This document shows, piece by piece, positions 1-12,775 of a stretch of DNA of 64,000 nt. Within the stretch, counting starts at the first letter, position 1. Each line of letters opens with the position of its first letter. This DNA comes from Symbiodinium natans (lineage: Eukaryota; Sar; Dinophyceae; Suessiales; Symbiodiniaceae). The notes beneath the pieces were generated by a model. The model did no database searches. It was given only the letters and a program-made list of their open reading frames with translations, and had not been told where the DNA came from. The stretch lies in NCBI GenBank assembly GCA_905221605.1, contig CAJNDS010000524.1, positions 62,001-126,000 of the forward strand, read 5' to 3'. Both the position numbers and the translations under genes were made by a program.

Positions 1-119
1 AACCCTCGCCTTTACCAAGGTCTGTGTCCATCTCCACGAACCTCTCGCCTGCACCTGATGCCTGAACACATCCGAACCTCCGCACAACAGCCTACTGAAG
101 TGTACCCTTCCAAAGCGGC

Positions 120-430
120 CCTAAACCCTTAACCCTCAAGCCTAAACCCTAAAAACCCTGAAGCGGCATGCTTCGGAGCCACAGCGTTTGGACCGCTGCT
201 GTTCCTGGCGTAGCGCATCGGATGCCTGGCGCGCGAAGCTGGACTGGGGAAGTTGAAGAACTGCTTGTGGCTTTCGCATGGGTTTAGGGTTTAGGGTTTG
301 GGGTTTAGGGTTTAGGGTTCAGGGTTTGGGGTTTACGGTTTAGGGTTTAGGGTTTAGGGTTCAGGGTTTAGGGTTTAGGGTTTAGGGTTTAGGGTTTAGG
401 GTTTAGGGTTTAGGGTTTAGGGTTTAGGGT
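120..430. repeat. Telomere-like CCCTAAA / TTTAGGG arrays
   Basis: A short degenerate CCCTAAA stretch (about 120-160) is followed by a near-perfect TTTAGGG array (about 280-430) with occasional TTTGGGG and TTCAGGG variants. The two lie in opposite orientation and are followed by ordinary sequence, so they are interstitial and not a chromosome end. Confidence 0.9.
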
Positions 431-3249
431 ACCACGACCGAACGCGGGCCGCAGCCCGGATAACATCAACCCACAACAGCTTTAAGCTCACATGGAGTTG
501 CCCAAGATTTCTTGAGCAAGGTGTATGTTTGACCGTCGCAAGCCCTTATCGAATATGCCGGAAGGGGCATTGTAGCCGATTGGAGTCGCCGTATCTTTTG
601 GGGGTTGAAGTTTAGGGAGTTCACAGGTTCAGCTTAACGCTTTGCCTTTTCACTGAACTTTACCGTCACACTGCAGCCGTCATACAGTGTCATACATCTA
701 CACGCAAAAAAGTTCGGTGGCATATCGGGTCCAGAATTTCTTCGGACTGTCACGAACACTGATCGGCGAAGAGTCGCGATTCTCTCGATCGCATTCTTGA
801 ATACCAAAATACAGGATCTCGCTTTTCTGAGTGGGGCAGTTGGCAGGCAACCTGCAACGTTGAAACGATTCAGAATGCTGGTACGGACGCGCCCTTGACA
901 TGATGATGCCAGCCAACGACTCGTTCCAGCGATCTCAGCCAAAACTGGGAGGCAACTCAACCCCACACAACATCACAAATATCCACAGATCGCGGTCAGA
1001 CTGCAACCCATTGCAACCCCCAGTGTCGGAATAGACGCCCTCTTTGCCTCGTCCAGGAGCTGCATTGCTGCAGCAAGCTGTGCCGTGTGCAGATCACCCG
1101 CCTGGGCTTGGATTCAATTAGGATGGTTCAGGGTCGGACAAAGTTTGGGGTTGGGTGATTTGGTGAGGAGTTTAGATGAGGGCTTCAGGATTGAGATGAG
1201 CTCCAGATTTTCCGGGCTCTTTAAGCTAAGCTGGCAAAAAATCTCTTCCTCAGCAGCAAAGCGAGGCAGGTAAGGTACACATGACATACCAGAATCCGCA
1301 TACACCCGCTCCAGACTCCAGACCAAGGGACCCTCTGCAGCAACTCCAGGACGCTCAGGTTGTCCTGCACCGGGCATCTATCACCCCGACAGCCGGCCTC
1401 CATTCTTTGAACGTTGGCTACACGCAAGGATGCCCTGCGATTTCAAGCAGAACGTCCATATGGGCCACATGGGCGCTTGCACATCTACAAGTTCGCTCAG
1501 GCGCATACCGTGCAGGCACCCTTACACTGTCGAAATGATCATCTGCTCGAACGCGTTTTCCAAGTACACAATTGTGCTCGCTTCCATCCAGCGAGACATG
1601 GCTAGGTGCGTGTCCCAGTCCTCTGACAACGTCAGTGCCCCCGTCATGGTGGAAGCAGCGCCGGTGCGGAAGCCGTGGCACCCAGAAATGGTCCTGCAGC
1701 TAGGCCTGTACGGTACAGATTGCATGGTAAAGGCATCGATTCTCGAGTAAGGTGTGAGGGGGGCATTGAGGCCGTCATGGCCCTAACTGAGGATACCTGC
1801 GCACCTCTGCTCTGCTTCCCTAAAGTTACTACTCGGGCTTGTTCGACGTCTTCAGCAAGTGCTGTCTGTGAGCCAGCGAAGCCGCACAACTGACAGATGT
1901 CCACAAGGACCACCAAACTTGACTTCGGATGCGCCTGTAGATATCATATCCTTGCAGCTTCCAGCTGGCGAGGCTGCGCTAAGCCCACCCTTCAACTGCT
2001 GTGGGTTGTGTTGTGCGTGGTGTCTTCTGTCAAGTGTGCAGAAGATGTCGCTTCAGGAATTGCTGCTTACGCAAGACAACCACAGCAAGCACTGGGCAAA
2101 GCTGTGCTCGCAGCGGGGGTGTGGGATCCACCGGCGGGAGCTCTGGCCTGCTAAAGCACAGCTTGCAGATGCTTAGAGGTTTCTCGTGAGGGCTCGGGCC
2201 TAGTTATCCGCCGAAGCCCCAGGCCTCCGGCATTTAAGGGAGCAAAAACTCAGCATCTTTCCCCCCGCCTCAGGAAGCAAGCACCCCTTGGGGTCTTGTT
2301 TGCGTGTACTTCCGGACCCAGAGGCTGGGTCCCTCGATCCTGGGAACCCCCATGTGACCCACGGGACCTCTAAGACATGGCCCGAGACCTCCCGCACACG
2401 CTGCACTTGCCTCCACAGACGCCGAGGAAAGCTGACACAGACCTAGACCTCCCAGGACCCCCATGCAGAGAGAGGATCTCTGCGAAAATTCCTCTGCCAC
2501 CCCTGTTCTCGGAACTGAAAGGCATTTTCCAGCATTTAGGGCAAGATGTGGACTATCTCTAAGGAAAAGCAGGCCGCCTTGAGGGGTTGTAGAGTGGAAT
2601 TGAGGTTTTCGTTCCCTACTGTGCGCCTTTCGCGCTGCGAAAGTTGATTGGATATATGTGGTCCTGCGGAGCACGAGGCGGTGCGCGTTTGCTTGAATAC
2701 TCGCCAATTCGAAGCAAAACCGATAAAGGCTGGTGGACTGAACTCCTGAGATATCAGTCCGACTGTTGTGACTTGCACACTCCGACTTGCCATCGTCACT
2801 GGTGAACACCATGGGAAACACGACACTCTTGAAACACTCTGGGCCCTGCTTTGTGGTGCTTCCACGCAGTTGCCGGAGCCGGCGGACACTTGCTTGGCCT
2901 TCAGCTGCCTGCGCCACAAGACACAGAAAGCACCCAGGCCATGGGCCATAGGCCAGCATGAATGAAAAGTGAAAAGCCAGAGGAGCTCGGTCAAAATTGC
3001 CCTCAAGGGCCCCCTAGACTCCCGAACGCCTTACACCCGACCTCAACAAAGGCATTCCGCGGAAGAAGGAAGCGCCACGGCCTTCGCAAAATTCTCAACG
3101 CCGATGGTGGCACCTCGCCGGAGGCCCTTCTTATCCTGGCGGCATGCATTCGTTGGAAGGAATTCAGAGGCTCAAGCAACTTGCCAGCTCCGGTTTCTAG
3201 AGCCGTGTTTCCACAGAAAAGTTGAGGGCACGTTAGTTCGCAAAACGGG
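431..3249. other. Unassigned GC-rich host sequence
   Basis: Open frames here are short and overlap on both strands. None has a recognisable motif. Introns or intergenic DNA are likely. Confidence 0.5.
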
Positions 3250-3720
3250 TCAGGATTCTGAAACTCTGCAGCTTCGAGCTACGCCTGAAGCCTGACGTCT
3301 GGAGCTTCCGAGCTGTGCCTGAAGCTTGGAGCTCTGAAGCTTCAAGCTTCGCTTCGCCTGAAGTTCTGAAGCTTCTCACTTCGCCGGAAATCTGAAGTCT
3401 GAAACTTCGCGCTTTGCTCGAAGCCTAAACCTTCCGAGCTCGGCCTGAAGCCTGAAGTTTCTGAAGCTTTGAAGTTTCGGCTGCGCGCTTGGCCAGAAGC
3501 CTGGATTCTGAAGTTTCCACCTTCGCCTAAAGCCTGAACTCTGAAACTCCGAAGCTTCAAGCTAAGCGATTCGCCTGAAGCTCCGAGGCTTCAGATCTCG
3601 CGCTTGGCGTGAAGCTTAAGCAGCCCTGAAGCTTGGCGCTTCGTTTCGCGCTTCGCGCTTCACCTGAAGCCTGAAGCTCGGAAGCGGCGCGTCGTCAAAG
3701 GCTGAAGTCTGAAGCTCACA
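3250..3720. repeat. Degenerate GAAGCTT/GCCTGAAG repeat tract
   Basis: The tract is built from diverged copies of short units such as 'gcctgaagc', 'gaagcttc' and 'cgcgcttcgc', many forming small inverted repeats around AAGCTT. Open frames across it (minus, about 3342-3560 and 3616-4173) follow from the repeat and are not credible genes. Confidence 0.8.
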
Positions 3721-4599
3721 AGCTTCGGCGCTGCGCGCGTAAAAAAAGAAGCGAAGCTTCCTGAACCGCCCCTTGGCGAGCAATGGAGAAACGCTTGCAG
3801 ACGTCTGCAGCATTTGGGGAATGAACAATGACTTCAAAGTGGCACTCGCCAAGCCCCGGCTCCTGGAACTTGTTCTGGTCGTAGAACAAACTCCTGCATC
3901 TGCAAGCTTTGCGACGCATCCGGTGGCGGGAGTGGGAAAATGGCAACTGCTGATCCACGGTTGGAGCCTATCTTCTTTTCTCAAGCAATGGAATACATGG
4001 CGACTCGGCGACTGCGTGTGACATGGTACCAGGCCATGAATCCTCGCTTTCACACACTGCCCCACCACCCGCTCAGCATCGCGCAGCATGACCAGCAGAC
4101 GAAAGAGCAAAACAGCTTCAAGGCCAACTAAACCAGCAACCGAAGAGAAGAAAACAAAGCATTCTGAAAACACGGGAGGGTCTTGAGCTGGTCATCGTGC
4201 ATAAGGATGCCGATCTCCTTGGCATTTGCGCATGCACAAATGAGCATGGGAAATCAGGAGAAGCAAGCCAACCAACCAAACACAGCCCAGACACGTTGGT
4301 CATCAACTTCAACAGACTCTGCCGGCCTCGGTGCTCAGCTCATGGGAAACATGAAGGCCCTGCTTGGCTGCCAGAGGCCCGGGCTGAACTGCAGGTTCTC
4401 TGACATGAAGGTGGTCACGGGGAGGCCATCGCCCTTTCACGATAGGATTTTGCAAGACCAATGCGACCAGCAAAGGGACACCATGCCACCCCGAGAGCGC
4501 CTCATCGTCGGACTCAATGTCCTTGGAAAGCATGGGCTCCTCCTGACAAGTTTCCGCAGCACGTGGACTGAAGGCAACCCGAGGCCGACGACTTCTCGA

Positions 4600-4885
4600 T
4601 TTCTCAAAACACCTTTCGTCTTTGAGGCTGAGGTTTTCAGCAAGCCTTTCTTCGTGGCACACATGGGTTTAGAGACAACCTTTCGTTTTTGAGGTTGAGG
4701 CCACGCCAGGGTTTGAAACAAACATTTCATTTTGAGGTTAGGGGCACGCTAGGGTTTACAGAAACTTTTCGTCTTTGAGGTTGAGGCCACGCAAGGGTTT
4801 ACAAAAAAATCTCGTGCATCTCGTCCTGAGGTTGAGGGCACGCTCGGGCTTACAGAAAAACTTTCGTTTGCAAGTTGAAGGCGCG
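4600..4885 (+). repeat. ~65-bp imperfect tandem repeat, 4 or more copies
   Basis: Successive copies share 'tttcgt(c/t)tttgaggttgagg', then 'cacgc(c/t)agggtttac' and an A-run. Spacing is roughly 60-70 bp and the copies diverge toward both ends. No coding potential. Confidence 0.75.
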
Positions 4886-5810
4886 GGGGCGGGGGTGAGG
4901 GGGGGCGGAGGACTCTTTAGTCGCACAACCCCCCCCATCCCCCCCAACCTCCACCCCCACACACCCCTCCGCTTGCTTGCACACGTGCGCACTAGATGTC
5001 TTGGTTCAAATGTTCCTGGCGAACAAAATGTACGTATTTGTGTATATAAACACACACGAGCTTTATCATAAATGCATATGTGTCCGTGTTTATTGGCATA
5101 CGGGGGTGCTTCTGAACAAGTTGCGTGCCCATAAACAGACATCCTCTTCATAATATTGCAGACACCTGGTCGCAGCAAATTTTGTTATCAAGACGACAAT
5201 GAGATTCAAATGGCCGGCTGAATATTGCATATTGGAAGAGACTGAAGGTTAGTTACTGGGACATTCGATGTGCCAAATGACTTTCGCGAGATCAAACCTC
5301 GCAAAATGCGGCGGCTGAATTCCCGCTTTAGCTCAATATGCACTGAAAACGCCATTGAGACATGTATATATTTTGCACTGTTTATTTTTACGGCTGAGAG
5401 GTAAACGACCGGTTAACTGTGTAAGAAAAGCCGGCCTCCAACTACGTTTTCTAACTTAAGCGAGGTTGAATTTAGACGAACTGGTAGACTCACAAGTGTT
5501 CTTCTTCAGGTTCTAAGCATAAACCTACTGGAACATTTAGTGTAGTTGGAGGCAGGCCATTTGTCCTAAAGAGCTCATTGCTAGCAATTGCCTATAATAC
5601 AGTTACATGAATACGAAGAAAGAAATTCTAAGTTGATGTAAATGTTGAGTCACAGTTTGAGCAAGTCACAGTTGAGTCAAGCTGCAGCTTCAAGAGCTTC
5701 AGTCGCGTGTTTGACCCTCTAGATATGTATACTAGTCAAGCTAACTTGCGCCGACTATTGCATTAGCTTGGCAAGAACTGGCTACACTTGAGATTCTTAT
5801 CCCACCAAAG
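4886..5810. other. Unassigned, locally AT-richer host sequence
   Basis: A C/G-rich low-complexity piece (about 4885-4975) is followed by AT-richer unique sequence without a credible gene. Confidence 0.45.
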
Positions 5811-5814
5811 ATGA

Positions 5815-6045
5815 CTACCAAACTACCACTACTACGACACACACACACACCCTTGCCACTGCCACTACCAGGAACTACCACTACCACTACGACTACTGCG
5901 GCGACGACTGCGACTACGACTACAGCTATGACGATCACCAACACCACCAGCACCAGCACCAGCACCAGCACCAGCTCCAGCACCAGCACCACCACTCACC
6001 ACCACTCACCACCACCACCACCACCTCCACCTGTTACTATCAGTA
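5815..6045 (+). repeat. CAC/CAG/ACT trinucleotide microsatellite
   Basis: Compound trinucleotide repeat moving from ACT/ACC through CACCAG to CACCAC. It creates long Thr/Ser/Pro (plus) and Val (minus) open frames that are artefacts. Confidence 0.9.
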
Positions 6046-6059
6046 CTTTGCAAAAACAA

Positions 6060-6640
6060 TAGGAGCTCCAGTACCTTAATCAACCAATGAGAACTCCGAT
6101 GCAGGTCGGGGCGAGACATCCCTCAGAAGCAAGAAGCTTCCTCAGTTTCAGTGCCCGCTTATTCGCCCTATTTCAGGCCCAGGCAAACTACCTTTAAGGC
6201 AAAGGTCTCCTACATGAGGAAGCTCAGAACTGCAGCTGCAAAGCTGCAAAAAGAACACAGCCCCGACACGATCCCGGCCTCGTCGAGGCTCAGCGACTTT
6301 TCTCTCACCTGCGTTTTGGGTTCTTTCAGCTCTCACGAAAAGTGGATCTTGACAAATCTTTGTGATGCCTGAATGCTTCGCATATCTGCACACTACCCTA
6401 TCTTGTCTGCTAGCTAAGGCCTGGGGAGGGGGTTGAGGGGGTTGGTTGGGGCTTTAGAGCTCCTACCTTCGCTTCCTGGTGCTGTAGGAGTCCGAACCCT
6501 AAGCCCATCCACCCGAAACGGGCTTAAACCGCTCAGGCCATCGACCCGCTTGTAGGGGGTGAGGGCCGCGAAGATCGCTGCCGTCAGCGTGCAGAGCCCA
6601 CACCTTGGAGGCTCGGAGCCAGGAAGGCGTGAATCACTGG
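6060..6640. other. Unassigned host sequence
   Basis: Frames of 73-81 aa exist on both strands (about 6148-6393) but have no identifiable motif. I assign nothing. Confidence 0.4.
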
Positions 6641-6733
6641 TTTAGGGTTTAGGGTTTAGGGTTTAGGGTTTAGGGTTTAGGGTTTCGGGTTTAGGGTTTA
6701 GGGTTTTGGGGTTTGGGGTTCAGGGGGTTAGGG
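6641..6733 (+). repeat. Interstitial TTTAGGG array
   Basis: About twelve TTTAGGG units, degenerating to TTTGGGG and GTTAGGG at the 3' side. It lies beside the last recognised exon island of the minus-strand membrane gene. Confidence 0.9.
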
Positions 6734-6744
6734 CGTCCCCGGTT

Positions 6745-7414
6745 TGCACTGCAAGTCATGCTGCACCGGCCAAGTGGCGTGATTCCGTAGGGCAGGAAGT
6801 GGCCCTTGGTGTAGATGAAGCCACCGGCTGCGGGCCTGAGGACAGCATCACATGGGATGATCATGAGGCCGGAGGCCGGAAGGGAGCAGCCACACTAGCA
6901 CAGAGGAGCTGGGAGATCCGACGACACTGCGCCCGCAGCGCCATCCACGAAGGACTTGATGCCCAGGAACATCCCCAGCCGATCCTGCAGAGAGAAAGGA
7001 GGATCGTTCCCGCTCGCTTTCAGCACAAGAGTGCACAGGTGCAACACACTGTCACCTGAACCATAAACTTCTCTAAGCATGAACGTAGGAAACCTGAGAT
7101 TTGTCGTTTTGCGCTTCACTTCTCTGCCCGACTCTGCCCCCCCCCCCCTGCAGCTCCGGAGGTACGTGATGGTGGACCAGCGCCATGTAGCCCAGGCCAG
7201 AGATGGATCCGAAGAACCCCACAGACAGGCCTCGGGCCGGTTCAGTCTGCTCTCTGTGCGTGCATGCCTATACCTTCAGGGGCGAATGCTCCACACGCCA
7301 CACAAGCTTCATGGTAAAGCTTGCCTGCAGCAGCCGTGGGTACCCAGTGAATACCCACTCCCAGGATCAGGAAGAGGGTGGTAAATCCCACGCCCGCTGT
7401 GCCTGGCACTGGAG
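6745..7414 (-). CDS. Exon islands of a multi-pass membrane protein (host)
   Basis: Several minus-strand islands read as membrane-protein exons. The first (about 7414-7344) follows a TTTGCTCAG acceptor, encodes 'GVGFTTLFLILGVGIHW' and ends at a GT donor. The second (about 7229-7166) encodes 'SVGFFGSISGLGYMALV' and also ends at GT. The third starts after CTGCAG (about 6984) with 'DRLGMFLGIKSFVDGAAG'. A fourth (about 6838-6745) encodes 'GGFIYTKGHFLPYG'. The islands share a direction, are hydrophobic with glycine, and are separated by sequence with stops, as in a short-intron gene. The Gly-rich helices resemble small membrane families such as TMEM14, but I cannot name the family. Exon edges are approximate. 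Confidence 0.4.
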
Positions 7415-7449
7415 CTGAGCAAATGTGGGGTGTTTGGACAATATCCAAT

Positions 7450-8365
7450 AGATACTTCTTGTTTAGACGTGCTTGACTATTAGTGGTAGGGGCTGATACA
7501 GCCAGCTGCGTCAGCAGTCTTGGCGAAACCTCCGGAAAGTATCAGGAGGCTGGTCTTGCCTACCATGCATCCTCGTGTCTCACCCAGGTACTGCAGAAGC
7601 ACCTCCACAGGTGGTGATGACTCTTGCAGGGGGCAGTAGTCACGGTGGTCGTTGAAACGACTGTCACTTGAGAGCACCGGCCGTGAAAGCTGGAGGAACG
7701 GGTGCACAAAAGCGCAAAAAGCAGTGTAAAAAGAAGAGCAAAGGTCAATCGATGCTGGCTCTTTGGTACTCGGGGCCCGCGCGGGCAGCAGGGGCGTCAG
7801 GACCTGTAGGTTGAGCCCACGGCGTGCTGCTTTTTCCCAACTAACGAGCAGCGCGAACAGACGGTGAGATTTTGGCAGGAGAAGTACGATATCTGCAGGA
7901 AGGCAACTAGATCACAGCAGAAAGGAGAACGCCGCAACACAGAATGTGGGACGCTTAGAAATGGAACTTCCACGCCTGTCCACACAGTGCAATAACAAAA
8001 CTTCACCCGAAATCCACACTAGACTAGACTCACTAAACAAGACCAGCCAGATGACCGCCCGCAAGTCCCCATGTCGGATCTGAACCCCCAAACATGTCAC
8101 ACCAGTCTCGCGCTGGAGCTGCTGGGCTTGCCGGCCAGCGCTGAGATGCTGGTGACGAGCAAAAGATCCGACATGTCACCTCAGCTTCTGTGATGTAAGT
8201 TAGGTCTTCTTTGGGGTTGGAGGGGAAGCAGAGGGGATGGGGGTACGATGGGTTAAGGCCACCACTCTGGGTGAAGCCGAAGTAGTCCTTGAAGAAGACC
8301 ACCTGTGCGGGATGAGAGCAACGCCTCAGCCTTCAGAACGTGAAGCCTCGAGCTACTTACAACGT
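7450..8365. other. Unassigned host sequence
   Basis: Nothing beyond short overlapping frames. May hold 5' exons or upstream sequence of the minus-strand membrane gene, but I see no firm exon. Confidence 0.4.
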
Positions 8366-8370
8366 TCATG

Positions 8371-8472
8371 GGTTGGGATGTTCCCCCTTATACTAACACT
8401 CCTTAATAGGGAGTATACCTCCCTACTAGAATCCCTATTAAGGACTGTTAGTACAAGGAGGAACATCCCAAC
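8371..8472. mobile_element. MITE-like foldback element with 5-bp TSD
   Basis: Two 42-nt arms (8372-8413 and 8431-8472) are inverted copies with about 4 mismatches, beginning GTTGGGATGTTCC and separated by a 17-nt spacer. TCATG occurs directly outside both ends (8366-8370 and 8473-8477), which fits a target-site duplication. One extra G separates the left copy from the arm. It is non-coding, so a non-autonomous DNA transposon is the natural reading. Confidence 0.75.
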
Positions 8473-8479
8473 TCATGCG

Positions 8480-11400
8480 TGTAGGGCGGTTTCTTGCAAC
8501 AAGTTGACCTCTGGACCCTCCGTGATGCCGAGGCTGAAAGTGAAGACACAGGAAGCGAACAGCCTCAGAGAGCTCCCCCGGCTACGTAGAATTTCGGGGT
8601 TCAGGGGGGGCTCTTTGGCCCTGTGAGGCCTTGCGATGCTTCAGAGATTGTTGAGATTTTTGAGGGTTTAGGGTTCCACTCCACACGCATCGCTGCACAG
8701 GTGTGCACAAACAAGGATCGGACAGGATGCCGGTCTCTCTCCCGGTCAGCAACCTGCGCTCAAGCAGTAGACACCGCCATGCGTACATCAAACCGAGCAA
8801 CTGAGCCACATAACCCCCTTGCGCTGCCCGGCCCAGGGTTCAGGGAGCAACAATCCAGCAACCCAGGGATTCGCACTCTCGTCTGCGACGCGGAGGCGCG
8901 AACTGCATTGTGCTACACCTGCCAATCCGCAGCCTCCACCACCGAGAAGCTGCCTTGCTTCCTGGCTCTGTGGCGACATGTTGCGGGAAGCAGCTTGGCT
9001 TGGTTTCGGTAACTGTCAGGCTGTAGTGTTTTTGAGGAGGAGAAGGTACCCAGAAGGTACCGTTTGCTTTTGCCGGCAGCAACTAAGCGCTGAGTGGCTG
9101 GGCTTACACGGTGCGCTCACGATGCAAACGATGCTGACGATGCAAACGATGCACATTGACAGCTCGAAAGTCTAAGAATGCTCTAACATGCTCCCAAGCA
9201 CTTCAAGAGCTGACGGCCTGAAGCCCAAAAAGGACTACGAAAGGACCACATGAAATCACCGATTCTCTATCTTCCACAGGCCTGAATAGAGGGTCGGCGA
9301 GAAGGCTTGTGGCGAGAGGGCCCTGTCACCAAGAACGGGCCGAGTGGCAAAAGCAGGCTTGCAGCTCATACTCGCAGAGATGCCCAACAGCGCAGGGCAA
9401 GCCACCATGAGCTGCATCGGCCGGCCTTGTCGGCGAGTTTGTGGGTGAGCTGGCCTTCGGATCAAGATGGATCAGAGGTTCGACTGGAAGACGCTTGGAA
9501 GCGCGTGGCCATCACGGTTGGAGTTGGGTTCGTGCAATGACCCTTGCGAGCGTGGAATGCCCATGCGTTCAGGGAGAGAGTTGTTTGAAAGCACTCCTTT
9601 TTGGTATGCCCCTGGCACTTGGCACGTTCTCATTGGGTTCAGCGAAAACCTCCGCAGCCGGTGGTCCGGGTTCTGTCTACAACAAGCATGAGCATCTCAA
9701 CAGCGTCTGGTCCAGGAAGATGTCTAGGAAAGATTGAAATCCTTAGCATCATCCATGGGCAGATTGGATGTTCAGCAGAATGCACTTCACGCAGCACATC
9801 ATTAGCCTGCCGACTGTTCAGTTTAACAGTTCCTAGCTGACTCGAGCTTCAAATAATTCAATAGCGATGTAAGGGTTAAGGTTCGCAGCAACATGGATGC
9901 TGAATCTTCCGTCCGTGCTGCCAAGCTGCATACAAATCTGCAGCCCTTGTCCGTAGCCTTCTGAAACGCCAACCACTACCGAGGCCTCGAAGGCCTCACA
10001 CACCTTGGGCATGCTTAGTTGGGGGAAAGTTCGAGCGGGGAGGGGCGCCGACAGTCGAAGGGAGAACATGTGCAGAGCTGGGCAATGGGCCTTCTGGAAC
10101 ATGAGCCAAAAAGATCATACAAACCCAAACCCTCATGATCCCTCCCCATCCCACCATTTGTCGCCGGAAGGCCTCTCTTGCCGCTGGCAGCTTCCAGTCG
10201 CTCAGACCGGCCATAGGGCCCAAACGAGTCCTCCAAGGGTTCCTAGTCGCGAACATGAATACCGGCTACTGGCAGGAACCCGGATTAGGATGCTTTACTG
10301 TAGGAACTTTAGGAACATTGGGAACATGGCTCTCCATACTTGTAACTCCCTGGATCTCCCTGGCGTTTGTGGCTCAAATGCAGCCGCTCCAGTCCTTCGG
10401 CGCCCCGAGCACGGCAGTGCTGACGATCCGCTTGTCCTCCTCCTGGGGGAAGCGCGTCGGGGCATTGCTACTAGTGCTGGTGTTTAGGTGTTGACTGGTG
10501 TTGGGGGGTTAGGGCTGCTGCAATAATTACTGAGCCCGGACCACATCCCTAACTCAACAAAGCGCTCATCCCAATCCTTGGTGAACTCTCGGCGGCCCTT
10601 TTTCGGCGCTCCGCCAGCCGCCCCGGACTTGCCCGCGGAGGCCTGGACACCGGAATGCTACAACGTCTACAATCCACAGCATGCTGCCCTGTTGCCGCGC
10701 TGCCACATTGCAATACTCATCCCTCTCCCTCAACTCCTCCTGCTCCTGATGCTGCCCGATCCTGCCCCTGATCCTGCCACTGCTCCTGCCACTGCTCCTC
10801 CTGCTACTGCTGCTGCAGCGACAACGATGACCCAAGCAAAGTAATACTATGACTGTCGTGCAGTGACCAGTACTGCACACGCACCGTGTTGGGTGTTGCC
10901 GTATTCACTGATGAACAAAAAGAGCAACAAAGACCCCACGCTGTTGCCCCCCAAAAACGGATCGCGTTGTTCCTACGGAGATGCTCTCCACTGCAACTTG
11001 ATCGTCTCACTCCCCGCTGGCCAGCCTGGACCCAGCGAACACTGTAGAGCACCGGCTCCTGGCAACAAAAAAGAAGAGGGCACTTGGGTTCATGCAGTGG
11101 CTTCAGTGAGCTAGAGGGCCTATCCTCTTGCGACCATGAGGGATGGGGATCAAACTGCTAGGTTTCATGCGTGCACTTAAGAATGTCTACTGAAACACCT
11201 GCAACCCTGCACGGAAGCTGTCGGTGCTAGAGCGCCCTGACTGACATGGGCGAATCCGAAACAAGCGCATAGGAACAAAAACCCACGGAATGGAAAACGA
11301 CTGGCAAGTTCGACGACTGCAGCAGAACGGTTGCATCCATGTAGAGAGCATCGGCTTTGCAACGTCGCTCCGACCGCCAAGGGCATGTCAAAAAAGCTAG

Positions 11401-11559
11401 ACATCAATGTTTCATGTGTTTCGATCGGTTTCAGCATCCTGAATTTCTTTGCAGACAAGACATGGCATACCATCTGCCACATGCTTCCCTTCCAACGATA
11501 TCAAGACTGTGCGATCGCTACGACCAGGTTCGCAGAAGTTCGGGAAGTTTCGCCAGCTG
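8480..11559. other. Unassigned host sequence
   Basis: Many short frames overlap on both strands and none has a recognisable motif. Small repeats occur, such as the 'gatgcaaacgatgc' repeat near 9120-9155. No RNA gene was recognised. Confidence 0.4.
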
Positions 11560-11644
11560 GGGGTTTGCGAAAATTGGGGACCCTAAAATAGACCCCCAAA
11601 TAGTAGGATCCCCTTCCAATAAGGGCCCCTAATTTCGGAAACCC
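11560..11644. mobile_element. Short foldback repeat (GGGTTT-CGAAA family), copy 1
   Basis: The left end 'gggtttgcgaaaattgggga' and right end 'cccctaatttcggaaaccc' are inverted copies. The centre 'gacccccaaatagtaggat' is shared nearly word for word with the copy at about 28937. Non-coding; best read as a dispersed foldback or MITE family. Confidence 0.6.
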
Positions 11645-12485
11645 GCAACTCTCGCGCAGGGCGCCCGCCAGCATGGCAAATCGACCCAGGCAAGGGTTGT
11701 CGCCACAGTCACCACATCTAAAGTAAAGCTTCCGAGGATGGGCCAATGGTAGGCTGCATGGAGCCAGTTCCTGGCATTTCTACGAAGCAAATGCCTGCCA
11801 GCACTGGCGAGGTACGAGTCGCGGACTCGCTGCCTTTTTCCATTCGGGGTACTGGTGCTGGTCCGGCCCAGAGCCAGCCGCCAGCCATGCGGGGTCCAAA
11901 CCTCCTCTCGGATCAGCGAGCGGCGAATCGGCCCTTGCTGTGCAGCAAGCAGCTGCTTCTTGACTTTCTTCACACCCTTGAACAGAAACTTGATTGCACG
12001 GGCGAGACGACGGCATCGGAACCGGCAAGCCAAAAGGTGGGATGAGAGCTCCGGTGTGTCGTCTGGCATGGACCGCGCAGTGCGATGGCTTACTGACCAG
12101 TTTAGCTGCAGAAGATGTGGGGAAGTTGCCTGGCGGCTCACAGAGATTGGCATCCCAAAGGAGCTGGAACCCTGTGACCCCACATTCCCTGGCAGACGCT
12201 GCGCGCTGCCTGCCCCGCATCCTCTGCGCATAGGCTGAACACGCGTGTTGGCCCCAAGAATGTGATCAAAAACGAGCCTTCTCAAAACTGCCGATACGAA
12301 CGATACGAACTGCCGATACGAATCTCCCCGCCAACCCCACACACTCGGGGCCTGTAGGTCCAGTCAGAGTTTAGGGCTTGGGGCAATGCTGCATGCTCGT
12401 GTTTTGGGGCTACTGTTGATAGCAGTCGGAGAGTATGGCATGCCAGTATGCTTGGCACAATCAGCAGGGGTCCATCAGCAAAATG
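11645..12485. other. Unassigned host sequence
   Basis: The minus frame at 11629-12342 (237 aa) is the longest here, but it starts inside the foldback repeat and shows no motif. I do not call it a gene. Confidence 0.35.
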
Positions 12486-12775
12486 CCCTAAACCCTAAAC
12501 CCCCAAACCCTAAACCCTGAAGATTGTACTCCGGAGGCGCGGCCTTCTCCGGGGCCCCCAAGGCCAGGCCACCGCCGCCCGGGCCCCCAGCAGCTGCCGC
12601 CTTCGGCGGCGCCTTGCCGCCGCCTGTCAGTTGGGAGGGCAGAGTTGCGTTGAATTGGGGGTTTAGGGGTTTAGGGGGTTTAGGGGGTTTGGGGGTTTGG
12701 GGGTTTGGGGGTTTGGGGGATCGGGGGTTGGGGGTTTGGCGGGTTTGGGGGGTTGGGGGGTTTGGGGGTTTGCTA
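12486..12775. repeat. CCCTAAA stretch and degenerate GGGTTTGG array
   Basis: Four or five CCCTAAA units (about 12486-12520) are followed, after a GC-rich 130 bp, by a strongly degenerate G-rich array of TTTAGGG/TTTGGGGG units (about 12655-12775). Gly/Trp-rich frames across it are artefacts. Confidence 0.85.

Noticed and set aside
280-430. Chromosome end (telomere)
   Set aside because: The array is followed and preceded by unique sequence, and similar arrays recur throughout the window in both orientations.
5741-6062. Thr/Ser/Pro-rich and Val-rich frames
   Set aside because: Produced by a trinucleotide microsatellite, with no other coding evidence.
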